From Cladorhizidae sp. MBARI D1340-BT2 (Eukaryota; Porifera; Demospongiae; Poecilosclerida; Cladorhizidae), in assembly GCA_028752905.1 (NCBI GenBank), contig JAQNBH010000003.1, forward strand, positions 4,458,204 to 4,522,203: DNA of 64,000 nucleotides, written 5' to 3'. This document shows, piece by piece, positions 47,455-56,875 of this stretch. The notes beneath the pieces are model-generated. The model saw nothing but the letters and a program-made list of their open reading frames with translations, was not told the DNA's origin and searched no databases. A program made the translations under genes and the position numbers. How positions within the stretch are numbered: position 1 is the first letter of the stretch; every line of letters begins with the position of its first letter.

Positions 47455-48711
47455 CCAGCTATGTATTGTTTCGTAACCGCAAATTTTGGATCGGCAGTTA
47501 CATCTGCCTGCCTTCTAATATTTTCCTAACGAGTACGTCCTGGTGAATTTGCAAGGTTAAGGTAGTTTTTCCAGCCTTGACCTATTATTCTCTTAGTCTA
47601 TTGCGTAGCGTGGCCTTTCATTTGTTTAATTTCAAGTAGTGACAGATATTGTTATATTTGCAGGAATGAAGAAATCAGGTGGAGCTACAATATCTACTCC
47701 CGCTTTTGCTAGCAGTGGATTCGTAAGATATGAGCTACAAACATCCTCCAATTTTGCGGTTTTCAATCAAATGTACAAGCTGAGAATGGTTCTGCAAATT
47801 TATGTCAGCTTAATATTATTCTTTTGGGTGCTAATAAAGAAGTCGATTACTTTATTTGGCTACATAATTATTTCAAAAAGTGTGAGTTTTTTCTTTAGAT
47901 TTGTCAGATGTAACACAGTTTTACATTTAAGCAAGCCTCTATGATTTTGATCATTTAACTTTGCAAAAGTATTGGAGATATATACCCCAAACCTAATGAT
48001 TTCTTACTGCGACGCTTCTGAGTTGCAAGCTACAGGCAACATGCAAACTATCCATACCAGGCAATATTCAATATATATACAAATATTATCCCTTTAGGAT
48101 ATTATCAAATTTGATATATACCCACCTGGCAGTTTTTCTGGCAATATTTTATCTAGATCAAAATACCCAAGAAAAGTACCTATTTGCAGCGGTGCCGTTT
48201 ATTAGTCCTGCTAAATAAAGGCCTTTAACCTTTTTTGTTTTATTATCAATTTCTTCTCTTGAAGAGCAAAAATTAAAGGAGCATTATTTAACAATACTCC
48301 CAAACAAAGAAATGACCCCCTGATGCCCCCAATTCTTTATAGTTTACTCTAGCAACAACAAAAATGCTTCGGTGAGAGATATATCGACCTGCCATTTCTT
48401 GAAAAATTGCAGAAATAAAGGAGAGTAATAATATTAGTTTGCTGAATTTAGAATCACCGGGTGTAAGAATTTAAAAAACAATAACAATAAGGGCAATACA
48501 GGGCAATACAGTGCGCATTGCAATATCAATCTCTATATATATACCTGCATTATAAATTTGATAATGTTGATATTAAATGGTAAACTTTGGTCGAAGAAAA
48601 ACTTGGAAAGCCCTTTTTTCAATAAGCTTTTGATCCACTCCTTTTGAAACATTTTGTTTGTTGGATTCAGATAAATCACGTAGCTATAATAAATCCAAGT
48701 GAAAGCTTCAT

Positions 48712-50569
48712 AGCTAAAGACCTGATGTCCAAACCTAAGAGCTTTTATAGTTATATGCGATCAAAGACAAAAGTTAAAGACAGTATTGGCCCTCTCAGAG
48801 ACGCTAATGGTAAAGTGACGAATGATGATAAACAGCAAGCTGACATCCTCAACTCGTTCTTCAGTTCCGTTTTTACAAAAGAAGATGTGACAAATATCCC
48901 CCAAGCAAGGCAGCACTATATGGGAGAAGAGCCATGCAACTCTGTGTACTTCGACCCCAACAAGGTGAATGAAAAGATCTCTAGATTGAAGCCCAACTCC
49001 TCCCCTGGTCCTGATAGTATAGCTTCGCATGTGCTAAAAGCATGTTCTGGCACTCTGTGCTTCCCACTTGCAATGATCTTCAATCTCTCAATGTCAGGGG
49101 GTGTAGTCCCCGAACAATGGAAGGCAGCTAATATAACCCCGATCTTTAAGAAGGGAGCTAGGGACAATCCTGGCAACTACCGTCCAATTAGTCTGACATG
49201 CATTGCTGGAAAAATTATGGAGTCCATCATTAAAGACCGGCTGTTGGACCACCTGGTCCAAAATAATTTGATATGCGATGAACAGCATGGTTTCGTTCCC
49301 AAAAGGAGCACACTTACAAATCTCCTGTTATTCCTGAACAAAATGACATTACACCTCGATGAGGGATTTCCGGTGGATGTGGTGTTCTTCGATTTCAAGA
49401 AGGCCTTTGACACTGTTCCCCATCAGAGGCTTATGGAGAAAATCGGAGCACATGGCATCACTGGAAAGGTGTGGGATTGGATCAGAGAGTGGCTCACAAG
49501 CAGAAAGCAAAGGATAGTGCTGAATGGTCAGTGCTCGGAGTGGACAAGTGTCACCAGTGGGGTCCCACAAGGGTCGGTTCTCGGGCCATTGCTCTTTCTC
49601 CTCTACGTCAATGACATCTGCGATGGTGTCTCAAGCTTTGCCTTTCTTTTTGCTGATGACCTCAAGCTACTGAGGGCGATGGTAAACAGTGAGGAGGATC
49701 ATGGATCTCTCTCAAATGATTTGAAAATTCTAGAGCAGTGGGGCCATTCTTGGCAAATGAGCTTCAATGTGGCTAAATGTAAAGTCATGCACATCGGAGC
49801 AAAGAACTCAAGAAGAAGTTATTCTGTGAATGGCCATGACTTAGCAATAACAGTGAAAGAGCGAGATCTGGGAATAATTGTTGACTCCAAGGCCAGGTTC
49901 AGGGACCAGATACAGAAGGCGGCAGCAACTGCAAACTGCATCATCGGACAAATCAAGAGGAGCTTCGTTCTGAGGGATAAGGACGTCCTGCTCCGACTCT
50001 ACAAAATCTACGTGCGGCCACATCTGGACTACTGTGTCCAAGCATACAACCCTCACCTCCAGAAAGACATCTACACACTCGAAAAAGTTCAGAGAAGAAT
50101 GGTGCGTCTGATCAACGGCCTTGAAGGAGCCCACTATGAAGACAAATTGATTGAACTTAATCTAACCACATTGGTTGAGAGGCGTCGGAGATTTGACCTT
50201 ACTGAAGTGTATAAAATATTGAGTGGGCACACTAATATTGAAGTAGAGAGCCTTTTCTCATATGTGACCGATAAGCATAGTGTCAACACCCGATGTGCTC
50301 AGAGTGGACACCTCACTGTACCTAGATCGAGATTAGACTTAAGAAAAAACTTTTTCAATTGTAGAGTAATCTCTGACTGGAACTCCTTACCAAACTTGAT
50401 CAGGAGTTCAACCTCTTTGAAATCTTTTAAGTATAAATTGTATCGTCACCTTGCCATCCAGCAGTAACAATATAATGTTGTGTCTCCATCCTATATTCTA
50501 TACATACATATATTCTATACATACACATGTGAAAGTGTCTCTAGAATTATATCTCAATATCAATATCAT
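48712..50569 (+). mobile_element. 5'-truncated LINE (CR1/jockey-like) with intact RT frame
   Basis: Compared with the same place before RDH-3 (about 16770), about 1.86 kb is inserted between GAAAGCTTCAT and CATCGTTCTGTC. TCAT stands at both edges (48708-48711 and 50566-50569), a probable 4-bp target duplication. The 3' end has no long poly-A but short repeats (TATTCTATACATACA twice, CAATATCAATAT), as in CR1-like elements. The endonuclease half is missing, so it is a 5'-truncated copy. The uninterrupted RT frame points to recent insertion. Confidence 0.85.
48713..50467 (+). CDS. Reverse transcriptase of a non-LTR retrotransposon (ORF2 fragment)
   Basis: The open frame runs from 48644 (607 codons), but its first 23 codons lie in the flanking block B DNA, so the element-encoded part starts at about AKDLMSKPKSF. 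Positions counted from 48644: NYRPISLT (179-185), QHGFVPKRST (214-223), DFKKAFD (250-256, first catalytic aspartate), SGVPQGSVLGP (305-315), FADD (336-339, catalytic pair), then thumb and a C-terminal domain with RPHLDYCVQAYNPH. This is the layout of CR1/jockey-type ORF2. The APE endonuclease is missing. The RT copies RNA into DNA at the insertion site, but without the endonuclease this copy cannot move on its own. No stop or shift seen. Confidence 0.9.
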   Translation, partial: AKDLMSKPKSFYSYMRSKTKVKDSIGPLRDANGKVTNDDKQQADILNSFFSSVFTKEDVTNIPQARQHYMGEEPCNSVYFDPNKVNEKISRLKPNSSPGPDSIASHVLKACSGTLCFPLAMIFNLSMSGGVVPEQWKAANITPIFKKGARDNPGNYRPISLTCIAGKIMESIIKDRLLDHLVQNNLICDEQHGFVPKRSTLTNLLLFLNKMTLHLDEGFPVDVVFFDFKKAFDTVPHQRLMEKIGAHGITGKVWDWIREWLTSRKQRIVLNGQCSEWTSVTSGVPQGSVLGPLLFLLYVNDICDGVSSFAFLFADDLKLLRAMVNSEEDHGSLSNDLKILEQWGHSWQMSFNVAKCKVMHIGAKNSRRSYSVNGHDLAITVKERDLGIIVDSKARFRDQIQKAAATANCIIGQIKRSFVLRDKDVLLRLYKIYVRPHLDYCVQAYNPHLQKDIYTLEKVQRRMVRLINGLEGAHYEDKLIELNLTTLVERRRRFDLTEVYKILSGHTNIEVESLFSYVTDKHSVNTRCAQSGHLTVPRSRLDLRKNFFNCRVISDWNSLPNLIRSSTSLKSFKYKLYRHLAIQQ

Positions 50570-50655
50570 CGTTCTGTCTGGCTGCCGCCGGAAGCGTAGC
50601 CACACACCCACGCTTAGAGCGCAGAGGCTCTCCGCTCTTCCTGTTGGGGGTAGCT

Positions 50656-50666
50656 GCGCCATTTTG
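50656..50666 (+). promoter_or_regulatory. YY1-like motif upstream of RDH-8
   Basis: GCGCCATTTTG lies about 37 bp before the RDH-8 ATG and downstream of the LINE, so the proximal promoter was not split by the insertion. Motif match only. Confidence 0.3.
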
Positions 50667-50702
50667 TGGGAAAAGCTCAGAAGAGGCTCATCCACACTAC
50701 TC

Positions 50703-51977
50703 ATGGCGGTCTCGTTAATCCTACTAGGAGCCATAGGTGCTGGAGGAGCATTTTACTTATTAAAAAAATACTACATTGATGGTCCTATGTGCACCTGTAA
50801 AGCTGTCTTGACAGGGAAGACAGCAATAGTCACAGGAGCCAATACAGGGATAGGTCTGGAGACAGCTGTTGATCTGGCTAAGAGGGGTGCTCGAGTTATT
50901 CTAGCCTGCCGAAGTGAGGAGAGGGGGGAAAGTGCAGCAAGGGAGGTGAGAGCAAGAAGCTATAACAAGGAAGTAATTTTTTCCAAAGTGGACCTATCTT
51001 CATTACAATCTGTTCGTGCTTTTTCTGCAGAGATACTCAAGGAAGAACCTCAAATTGATATACTGGTCAATAATGCAGGTGTCATGAACTCCCCTTACAC
51101 CAAGACAGAGGATGGATTTGAGCTACAATTTGGTGTCAACCATCTTTCTCACTTCTTACTCACTAACCTTCTTCTTGAACGCATGAAGGATGCCCCTTGT
51201 GCTCGTGTTGTGAATGTGTCTTCACGTACACATGTATGGGGGAAGATAAACTTCGATGATTTGCAGTCTGAGCGATTCTACAGCCCCTTTGGAGCATATC
51301 GTCAGAGCAAGTTGGCAAACGTGTTGTTCACGAGGTCACTTGCGAAGAGGTTGCAGGGCTCTAAAGTGGGTGTGTATTCCCTGCATCCTGGAGTGGTCCA
51401 CACAGAGATCACGCGTCACATGAATGGAATTTTGGTTAGTGGTAAACATATGCTATACCTCCAGTAAAAAAAACTAGAGAGCCTTGTGGCTACTGGTATA
51501 ATATTTCATCAGAACACAATCATACTTTTGTCACCAATAGCAGTGGAATTGCACTCTAAATTGTAGCATGAGCAAACCTCATTGATATGTAGATCAATTT
51601 TGGTGAAGGGCAAGTATTGTATTGATGTGATAGCATGGTTTGTAGTGGAATTTGGTATAATAATTATCATGAATGTGATGGGAATGGCAAAATGAATTCA
51701 CCCACCTCATCACCATATCCCACTACTGCTATTATTACTCTTACCACAGGCTTCTCTAGTGAGTAGAGCAGGATGGCTATTCATGAGATCACCACTCCAA
51801 GGAGCACAAACTACCATCCACTGTGCAGTCTCTGAGGAAGTAGTAGGAATGAGTGGAGAGTACTTTGCAAACTGCAGAGTCGAGAAGCTCAACAACCCTC
51901 AGGCTACTGATGACCAGGTTGCAGAGCACCTCTGGCAAGTCAGTGCTCAGCTAGTGGGACTAGAGGAGAAACAGTGA
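50703..51977 (+). CDS. RDH-8: retinol dehydrogenase-like SDR, intact, most divergent copy
   Basis: Exon 1 is 50703-51434 (732 bp) and exon 2 is 51750-51977; 319 codons. Donor TTG|GTTAGT and acceptor CACAG|GC. It has the MAVSLILLGAIGAGG anchor, TGANTGIG (44-51), the cofactor arginine kept in ACRSEERG (R70), NNAG, the catalytic pair in YRQSK (Y199, K203; YCQSK elsewhere), and HPGVVHTEIT. The 5' end is Y type, the middle is X type (SRTHVWG, SERF), and the intron is unlike any other copy. The tail resembles block A but lacks the actin fragment. This suggests an older, less homogenised copy at the array edge. A LINE ends about 130 bp upstream of its start. Confidence 0.9.
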
Positions 51978-52640
51978 AGGGCTCTTTCTGGGGCCATTTT
52001 TGTGTTTATGAAATTACTTTGTATAGAATCAAACAAAATTCTCTCATCTACATGTTTATTTTATTTCTCTGGATCTTGGACAAGCAGTATTTTTAGGCAT
52101 GATATTTATGAGAATATCCTTTTGGTGAATTATTTGATTGGAAAAATAAGCAGTATATAGCAATTTAATAAATCGTGACTGTGCTGTGGGTTTCTGGTAT
52201 ATATTCTGTCTTAGTAATTTGGATGGGGGTCAAAACATTTCTCGTAGTCCAAGTATATCGAGTCCACTGTGATTCCTTCATCAAGCATCATCACAACTTC
52301 TTCAAGATGCTGATTGAGTTATGCTGAGTGAATTTATGAGTTTACTTTTTGAGGAAATGACGGAATTACTTTTGCGATCCTCTCTATGCATATTCCAGGC
52401 ACACTAGCCAGGGAGGTTGGTCTGCAGTTACCATCATCAGATGTGCTTCCTTTCTTGTGTACTTGTCACATCTGCCACATGCCAGTCAGCGGCACATTCC
52501 CACTGTCTTATTAAAAAGGAACCCCCCCCCCCCCCCCCCCCCCACACACACACACAGAACATCCTGCCCCATCTCTGTGCATGTCATTTGTAAAGACAGA
52601 CGTGAAGAACTCATTCACACTCGCACACATTTTTTGACGT
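51978..52640. repeat. Diverged block A tail after RDH-8
   Basis: The first 150 bp match other block A tails imperfectly, but the actin fragment is absent. On the minus strand at 52230-52560 there is a better-preserved LINE RT piece (KKGSTSDDGN, RPTSLASVPGI). A C run followed by (CA)n lies at 52525-52555. After it, to 52940, is AT-rich DNA that still carries GCCTGAAGCAGGGAC from block A. Confidence 0.65.
52230..52560 (-). pseudogene. LINE RT relic on the minus strand, RDH-8 tail
   Basis: The minus strand reads VHKKGSTSDDGNCRPTSLASVPGI, corresponding to the KKGxxxDxxNYRPISLTSVPGK block of non-LTR RT. It keeps more of the block than the four array copies, which fits an older common ancestor. 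No long frame. Confidence 0.65.
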
Positions 52641-52964
52641 CTTGAAATGTTTCATTTTTGTTGACCAATGGCCTCACTTTTATTACCTATTCGGTGATAA
52701 CTGCTTCCGTTGCAGGTTTAGCCTGAAGCAGGGACGCTAAGCTGATGGTGTATATATCCATATCTGAAATTACAAAGTAATGAATATACGCAATAGCCAA
52801 GTGCTCAACAGCAACAGTATTACTTCTTTATAACTTCTTTATAAATAGATGCTAAATTTTTTAAGCTTAACAGTTTCCATCATAATTGTTAAAACAATAA
52901 AATATAAAATAACAATAAATTAAAAAAATATTAAAAAAATATATATTTTTTTTTTATATTAAAA

Positions 52965-53256
52965 CTTGCTGCTCCAGGTATACTGAATTTCTCCATGGGC
53001 ACAATCATAAACATGCCAGGCTTGAGTAGTCTTTGAAGTGCCTCAAGCACTCCGTTTGTGGTTGCTCCCATGTGGATTGCATCGTACAAGCCCTTCTTCG
53101 AATAATCTTGTCTTCATCACTGGTAATGAAAAGACATGATTCCAGGAGTTTGGGGATGACATTTTTGAGGTGTTGTAAGCTCTTGGATGTGTTTGATCTG
53201 CACAGCACAGCCTCTCCCACCATCAGGCATGCAGCTCGAGAACCAGTCAGAACCAA
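52965..53256 (-). pseudogene. PCMT1 terminal-exon pseudogene
   Basis: Minus-strand DNA aligns along about 290 bp with the PCMT1 terminal exon at 55397-55838: the [10 protein letters not shown] region, LLESE, the [13 protein letters not shown] region and the LKPGG region are all recognisable. Frameshifts (for example QSTWEQPQTECLRH where PCMT1 reads [15 protein letters not shown]) and stops break it. It lies on the same strand about 2.4 kb beyond the real terminal exon, so a tandem duplication is likelier than retrocopying, though no intron is available to test this. Confidence 0.85.
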
Positions 53257-54324
53257 TATCCAGGCAATTAGAGAAAAATGAGTTTATGAAGCAAAAGTGA
53301 CCAGCCCAATAGTAGTCAAATTAATTAATTTAAAATGTGATCCATTAGTTGTTGTAGCGTACCTACTTCAATGACCCAACAAATATCACCACGTTCACAT
53401 AATATATTGCTCTTCAAATTTTGGGGGCTTTGTATAAAACAATGGATCGTCTTTGTTTCTGTCTTTCCCCCCAACCAAGTCTACTGTATTGCCTGATATA
53501 AGTCACAAAAGCAGCTATGATTTTTCTCAGATGTAACTTGGAACCCAGTAACATTATTCATGGTTTAACCTAAACTGATGAGAAAAATCATAGCTGCTTT
53601 TGTGACTTATATCAGGCAAATGCAGTCATCTTCGTTGACTCGTAAGAAGGGGCAGTTGAAATTTTCTTTAAGAAAGTATTTTTAGATTCCCCCCCCCCCC
53701 CCCCTCCCCTCCCCCCAGCCATGGATATATAGCATGCAATCAAAATGTAGACCCCAAAATGCCCCTCCTACTCCTAATATTGACATGACAGCTTCTATAT
53801 AAATACCCTAATCTGTGGTTTCAGTTATCTTAGACTTCCATATTACAAGATGACAACAAAACTTACAGCAATGAAATCCACCCAGAAGCACCTCTTTTTT
53901 TCAAGAGCAAATGGCGACTTGATTCCTTAGATCCCTGTGTAGCTTTTCCTCATAATGGGCTTCCAGAAATAGGTGCAAAGGTCTGGATGACAGTTCTTGA
54001 CAATAATCACCGGCCATAAAAATAAAAATAAACATACAGAGATGTAGCACTGCATAGCTCTTGCTTGCTTGCCTCAATGTGGCCAATTCTTGTACGTAAG
54101 CTTATAGTAATTAAATTCATGGAGTTTGAAATAGCTGTGTATATAAACACACAAATAAAGTCAGAGGTCAATCGGTTCCCGAAAATTATGATTATATGCC
54201 TGCATTGAATGTGTTTTTTACATAAATAATTCCAGTTTGCATCTTGTTTGGCAGGAAGTGGATATTTGCTTGGCCTCAACCACTAATCAAAAGTCTCTAA
54301 AGTCATGCATAAAGAGGCAGCCAC
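53257..54324. other. Gene-free stretch with a perfect hairpin and a C run
   Basis: No gene seen. It holds a perfect inverted repeat (53492-53616, listed separately), a C-rich run at about 53691-53716, and AT-rich DNA. Small minus-strand frames at 53901-54279 show no domain. Confidence 0.6.
53492..53616. repeat. Perfect 38-bp inverted repeat (hairpin or small MITE)
   Basis: Left arm 53492-53529 starts CCTGATATAAGTCACAAAAG. Right arm 53579-53616 is its exact reverse complement. The loop is 49 bp. Perfect arms suggest a recent or conserved foldback. The element has no coding content. I could not define a target duplication. Confidence 0.85.
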
Positions 54325-54600
54325 ATGATCACCCACCATAGTTCACCCACCATGGAGCCTTCTCAAACAACCACAAGCCACAGCAAACAAATAAATGCAC
54401 AAACAAACCAGATAGAGGAAGACATGACCACATCCAGTGGAGTTGCTTCTCTTATCCGTTGGTCTGGTACAGCTTCCTCCTGTTTTCCCCGCATTCGAGA
54501 TCAGCCCCTTGCACAGTGGGTGTGGCTTCTTCGCCACTCCTGTGATGCTCTAACACTCTGGTGATGCCTGTAGTCCTCCGGCAGCTATTCCAGCACTGCA
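54325..54600. repeat. Dispersed repeat with CACCATGG start, diverged copy
   Basis: Related to 20691-21060 and 27161-27530 but shorter by internal gaps, and located outside the RDH array. It shows that this repeat is mobile or was present before the array grew. Confidence 0.6.
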
Positions 54601-54734
54601 GCCCACAAACTTGCCCACCTCACCTCAGGCAATAAGGAGCCCTTGCCAGGCATCTCTCCAGCATAACTCCTTGTCAAGGTGACTATCTCCTGCCATGGCT
54701 TCCCCCAAAGCTTTTAAACCCACTTTCCCCTAAA

Positions 54735-54840
54735 AGCACCTTCCCCACCAACCTTTTCCCACCAGCACCTTCCCCACCAACCCTTTCCCACCAGCACCTT
54801 CCCCACCAACCTTTTCCCACCAGCACCTTCCCAACTAGAC
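54735..54840. repeat. Short tandem repeat of about 26 bp
   Basis: Four units of CACCTTCCCCACCAACC plus TTTTCCCACCAG. Non-coding. The rest of 54600-55170 shows no supported gene; a 102-codon frame at 54862-55170 has no domain. Confidence 0.8.
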
Positions 54841-55170
54841 TAATTTATTGATCACCTGCCAGTGCATGGAAATGAGAAGTCACACAGACACATTGACGAT
54901 GGTGTTCCTTCACCATACTGCCACCATTTTACGGATCATTTTCATTGCCACTCCCTCTCCAACAGGACAATTTTCACCTACGCTCAGATTCCAAATCCTC
55001 TCGGCCACGAGAACTCGATGAGATGTTGCACCAATTCAAATTTATTTATTCCCACCATTGCACTTGCTAAGCCAAGTGGCCTTCACCGCATACGATGTCG
55101 AAATCCAGTAACTTCAATTTCCAGACTGTTGACCTCCGAATTTTATTCCACCAAGATTTACAGGCTATAG

Positions 55171-55396
55171 GGAAGAGAAGGTAAGAGTGTTCACATCATA
55201 TATATACATGAAACTGTTGCAAAAAATAATATTTCATGCTCTACTAAGTTGCTAGCTGAACAACAACAGTCACAACTGTACTTGTATATTCATGTTAATA
55301 AAAGTCGATAATGATGCGTTATAGATTCCAGTCAAAAGTCAGTGATAAGCTTATAGCTTCCACCAGAACAGCACTGATAAAGGACAGCCATTGAGT
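55171..55396. other. 3' flank of PCMT1
   Basis: AT-rich DNA after the PCMT1 stop on the minus strand. It should hold the 3' UTR. I could not place a canonical poly-A signal with confidence. Confidence 0.4.
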
Positions 55397-55838
55397 TTAG
55401 TATCCTTTTACTTGCTTCTCCTTGCTTGTAAGTGGCACATAGCGCACACCCATCAGTCTCTTCACCTCCACCTTACCATCTTCCTTCTTATCATGCTGCT
55501 CCAGGTACTGAATACCTCCGTTCGGGCCCACAGGCACGACCATGCGGCCGCCGGGCTTGAGCTGCTTGTGAAGTGCCTCGGGCACCCCATCTGCGGCTGC
55601 CCCCACGTGAATCGCATCGTACGGGCCCTTCTCTGAATAACCTTTTCTCCCGTCGCCGGTGATGAGAAGAAGACGTTCCGATTCCAGGAGTTCTGGGTGA
55701 TCTTTCCCGACATTTTTTATGGAGGTTGATGTAAGCTCGGGGATGTGTTCGATGCCGACAGTACAGCCTGTCTCTCCAACCATCAGAGCCATGCATGCAG
55801 CCAGGTAGCCACTGCCAGAGCCAACATCGAGGCAAGTG
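55397..55838 (-). CDS. PCMT1: PCMT1 terminal exon: protein-L-isoaspartate O-methyltransferase
   Basis: This enzyme methylates isoaspartyl residues in aged proteins using S-adenosylmethionine, starting their repair in the cytosol. The minus-strand exon starts after a CTGCAG acceptor and ends at a stop at 55397. It carries motif [20 protein letters not shown], the post-[54 protein letters not shown] and the C-terminal [15 protein letters not shown], in the order of animal PCMT1. Joining the upstream exon (...LKEGS) in phase gives [13 protein letters not shown]. The end is VKGY where many animals have W-rich or ER-like tails. CpG content is higher than in the surrounding AT-rich DNA. Confidence 0.95.
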
Positions 55839-56759
55839 CTGCAGTGTATAGGGAAATGCATTAAAAAGTGTGCTGTGTCTGTAGATAATGCATTTATAAA
55901 AATTAAGAAATGAAATAGTGAAACAACAGTCAAAAGAATGGATGGCCCATCATTTTGCACACACTCACCTCAATCACTTTGCCTTTACAAGCATAATCTA
56001 ATATTACACTTCAAAATATTAGGTGTGGATAGACCATGCTTTCTCTCTAATGGGTGTGGGTTGAAACATCGAAAAAGTCCTTGTTTCTGTCATCTCCACC
56101 GCCCCTTTTTATTAGTCAACTCAAATATCATCTTGTGTCTTGATATCATCTTGTGTCTTGATACACAAACTTATTTCTACTTGTTTCCTCATCCTTGTAG
56201 CCAGAGCAGCCCCAAGTAGGTCTAGTTCAAGCCTCTGCTGTTAACATTACATGTCCATCTGAGTATTGTGAGCGTGCAACATTACTACAGAAATGGATAT
56301 TCATGAGGGGTTTCTTTATCAGAAAACTGCATGGCAGCATCTCGGGTAAATCCATGAAATTCCCAGGGTGGGGGGGGGGGGGGGGGGGGAGATGGAAGTC
56401 AAGTCACTCACTCTAGCCTGCACCAAGTTCTAATTAAATGGGCATCTTCCAACTTCAACCAGTGACTTCTGGCAGTCCAGGATTTAAAACAACATTGCCC
56501 CATAGAGAACAAGTACCAGTCTGAGTGGTCATACAAGTATTGCATGAAGCCAGCAGCAAGAGAAGTCAGCACATGCTGTAAGGTACGCAACATGGATTGT
56601 CAGTTGTTCAGTCAGAGAAGATGTGCAACCACACGCAGCCTTTGAAGGACTGACTAGTACTTCTAGAATTCTAGCGATGGTGTTGGGTAGCTATACTACA
56701 TTCTCAATGAACTCTCAGTTGACATAATAACATTACATTACAATAACCTTCTCAATAAT

Positions 56760-56875
56760 CAACTTGAAATTGTATTCTCTCGACGTTTCGTCTAGATGCT
56801 CTAGTTTTCATCAGGAATAAATTATGAAGGCTAGAGTATCTAGTCGAAATATCGAGAGAATACAATTTGAAGTTG
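56760..56875. repeat. Inverted pair of hammerhead-type repeats
   Basis: Arms 56760-56804 and 56831-56875 match as reverse complements at about 40 of 45 positions. On the minus strand the left arm forms a hammerhead core at 56782-56814 (CTGATGA, CTAGA/TCTAG stem, GAAAC, GTC; helix I starts G-C, A-U). The right arm, read on the + strand, has a decayed core (TTATGA, GAAA, TATC). The pair lies directly before the hAT pseudogene. Confidence 0.65.

Larger units (their letters stand above)
42458..48711. repeat. Intergenic block B, copy 4 (subtype B2)
   Basis: Like 30579-37070: 3' flank with a short tandem duplication near 42650-42690, an extra 1.6-kb stretch (42690-44380) with a hammerhead motif at 43078, minus-strand ORF region with two 56-bp units (44385-44826), AT-rich gene-free DNA, G run at about 45907, an expanded 33-bp repeat (45975-46150), LINE relic (46281-47454), exon-like segment (47664-47722), AATAAA near 48214, AT-rich DNA, and the left flank of the LINE insertion. 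Confidence 0.8.
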
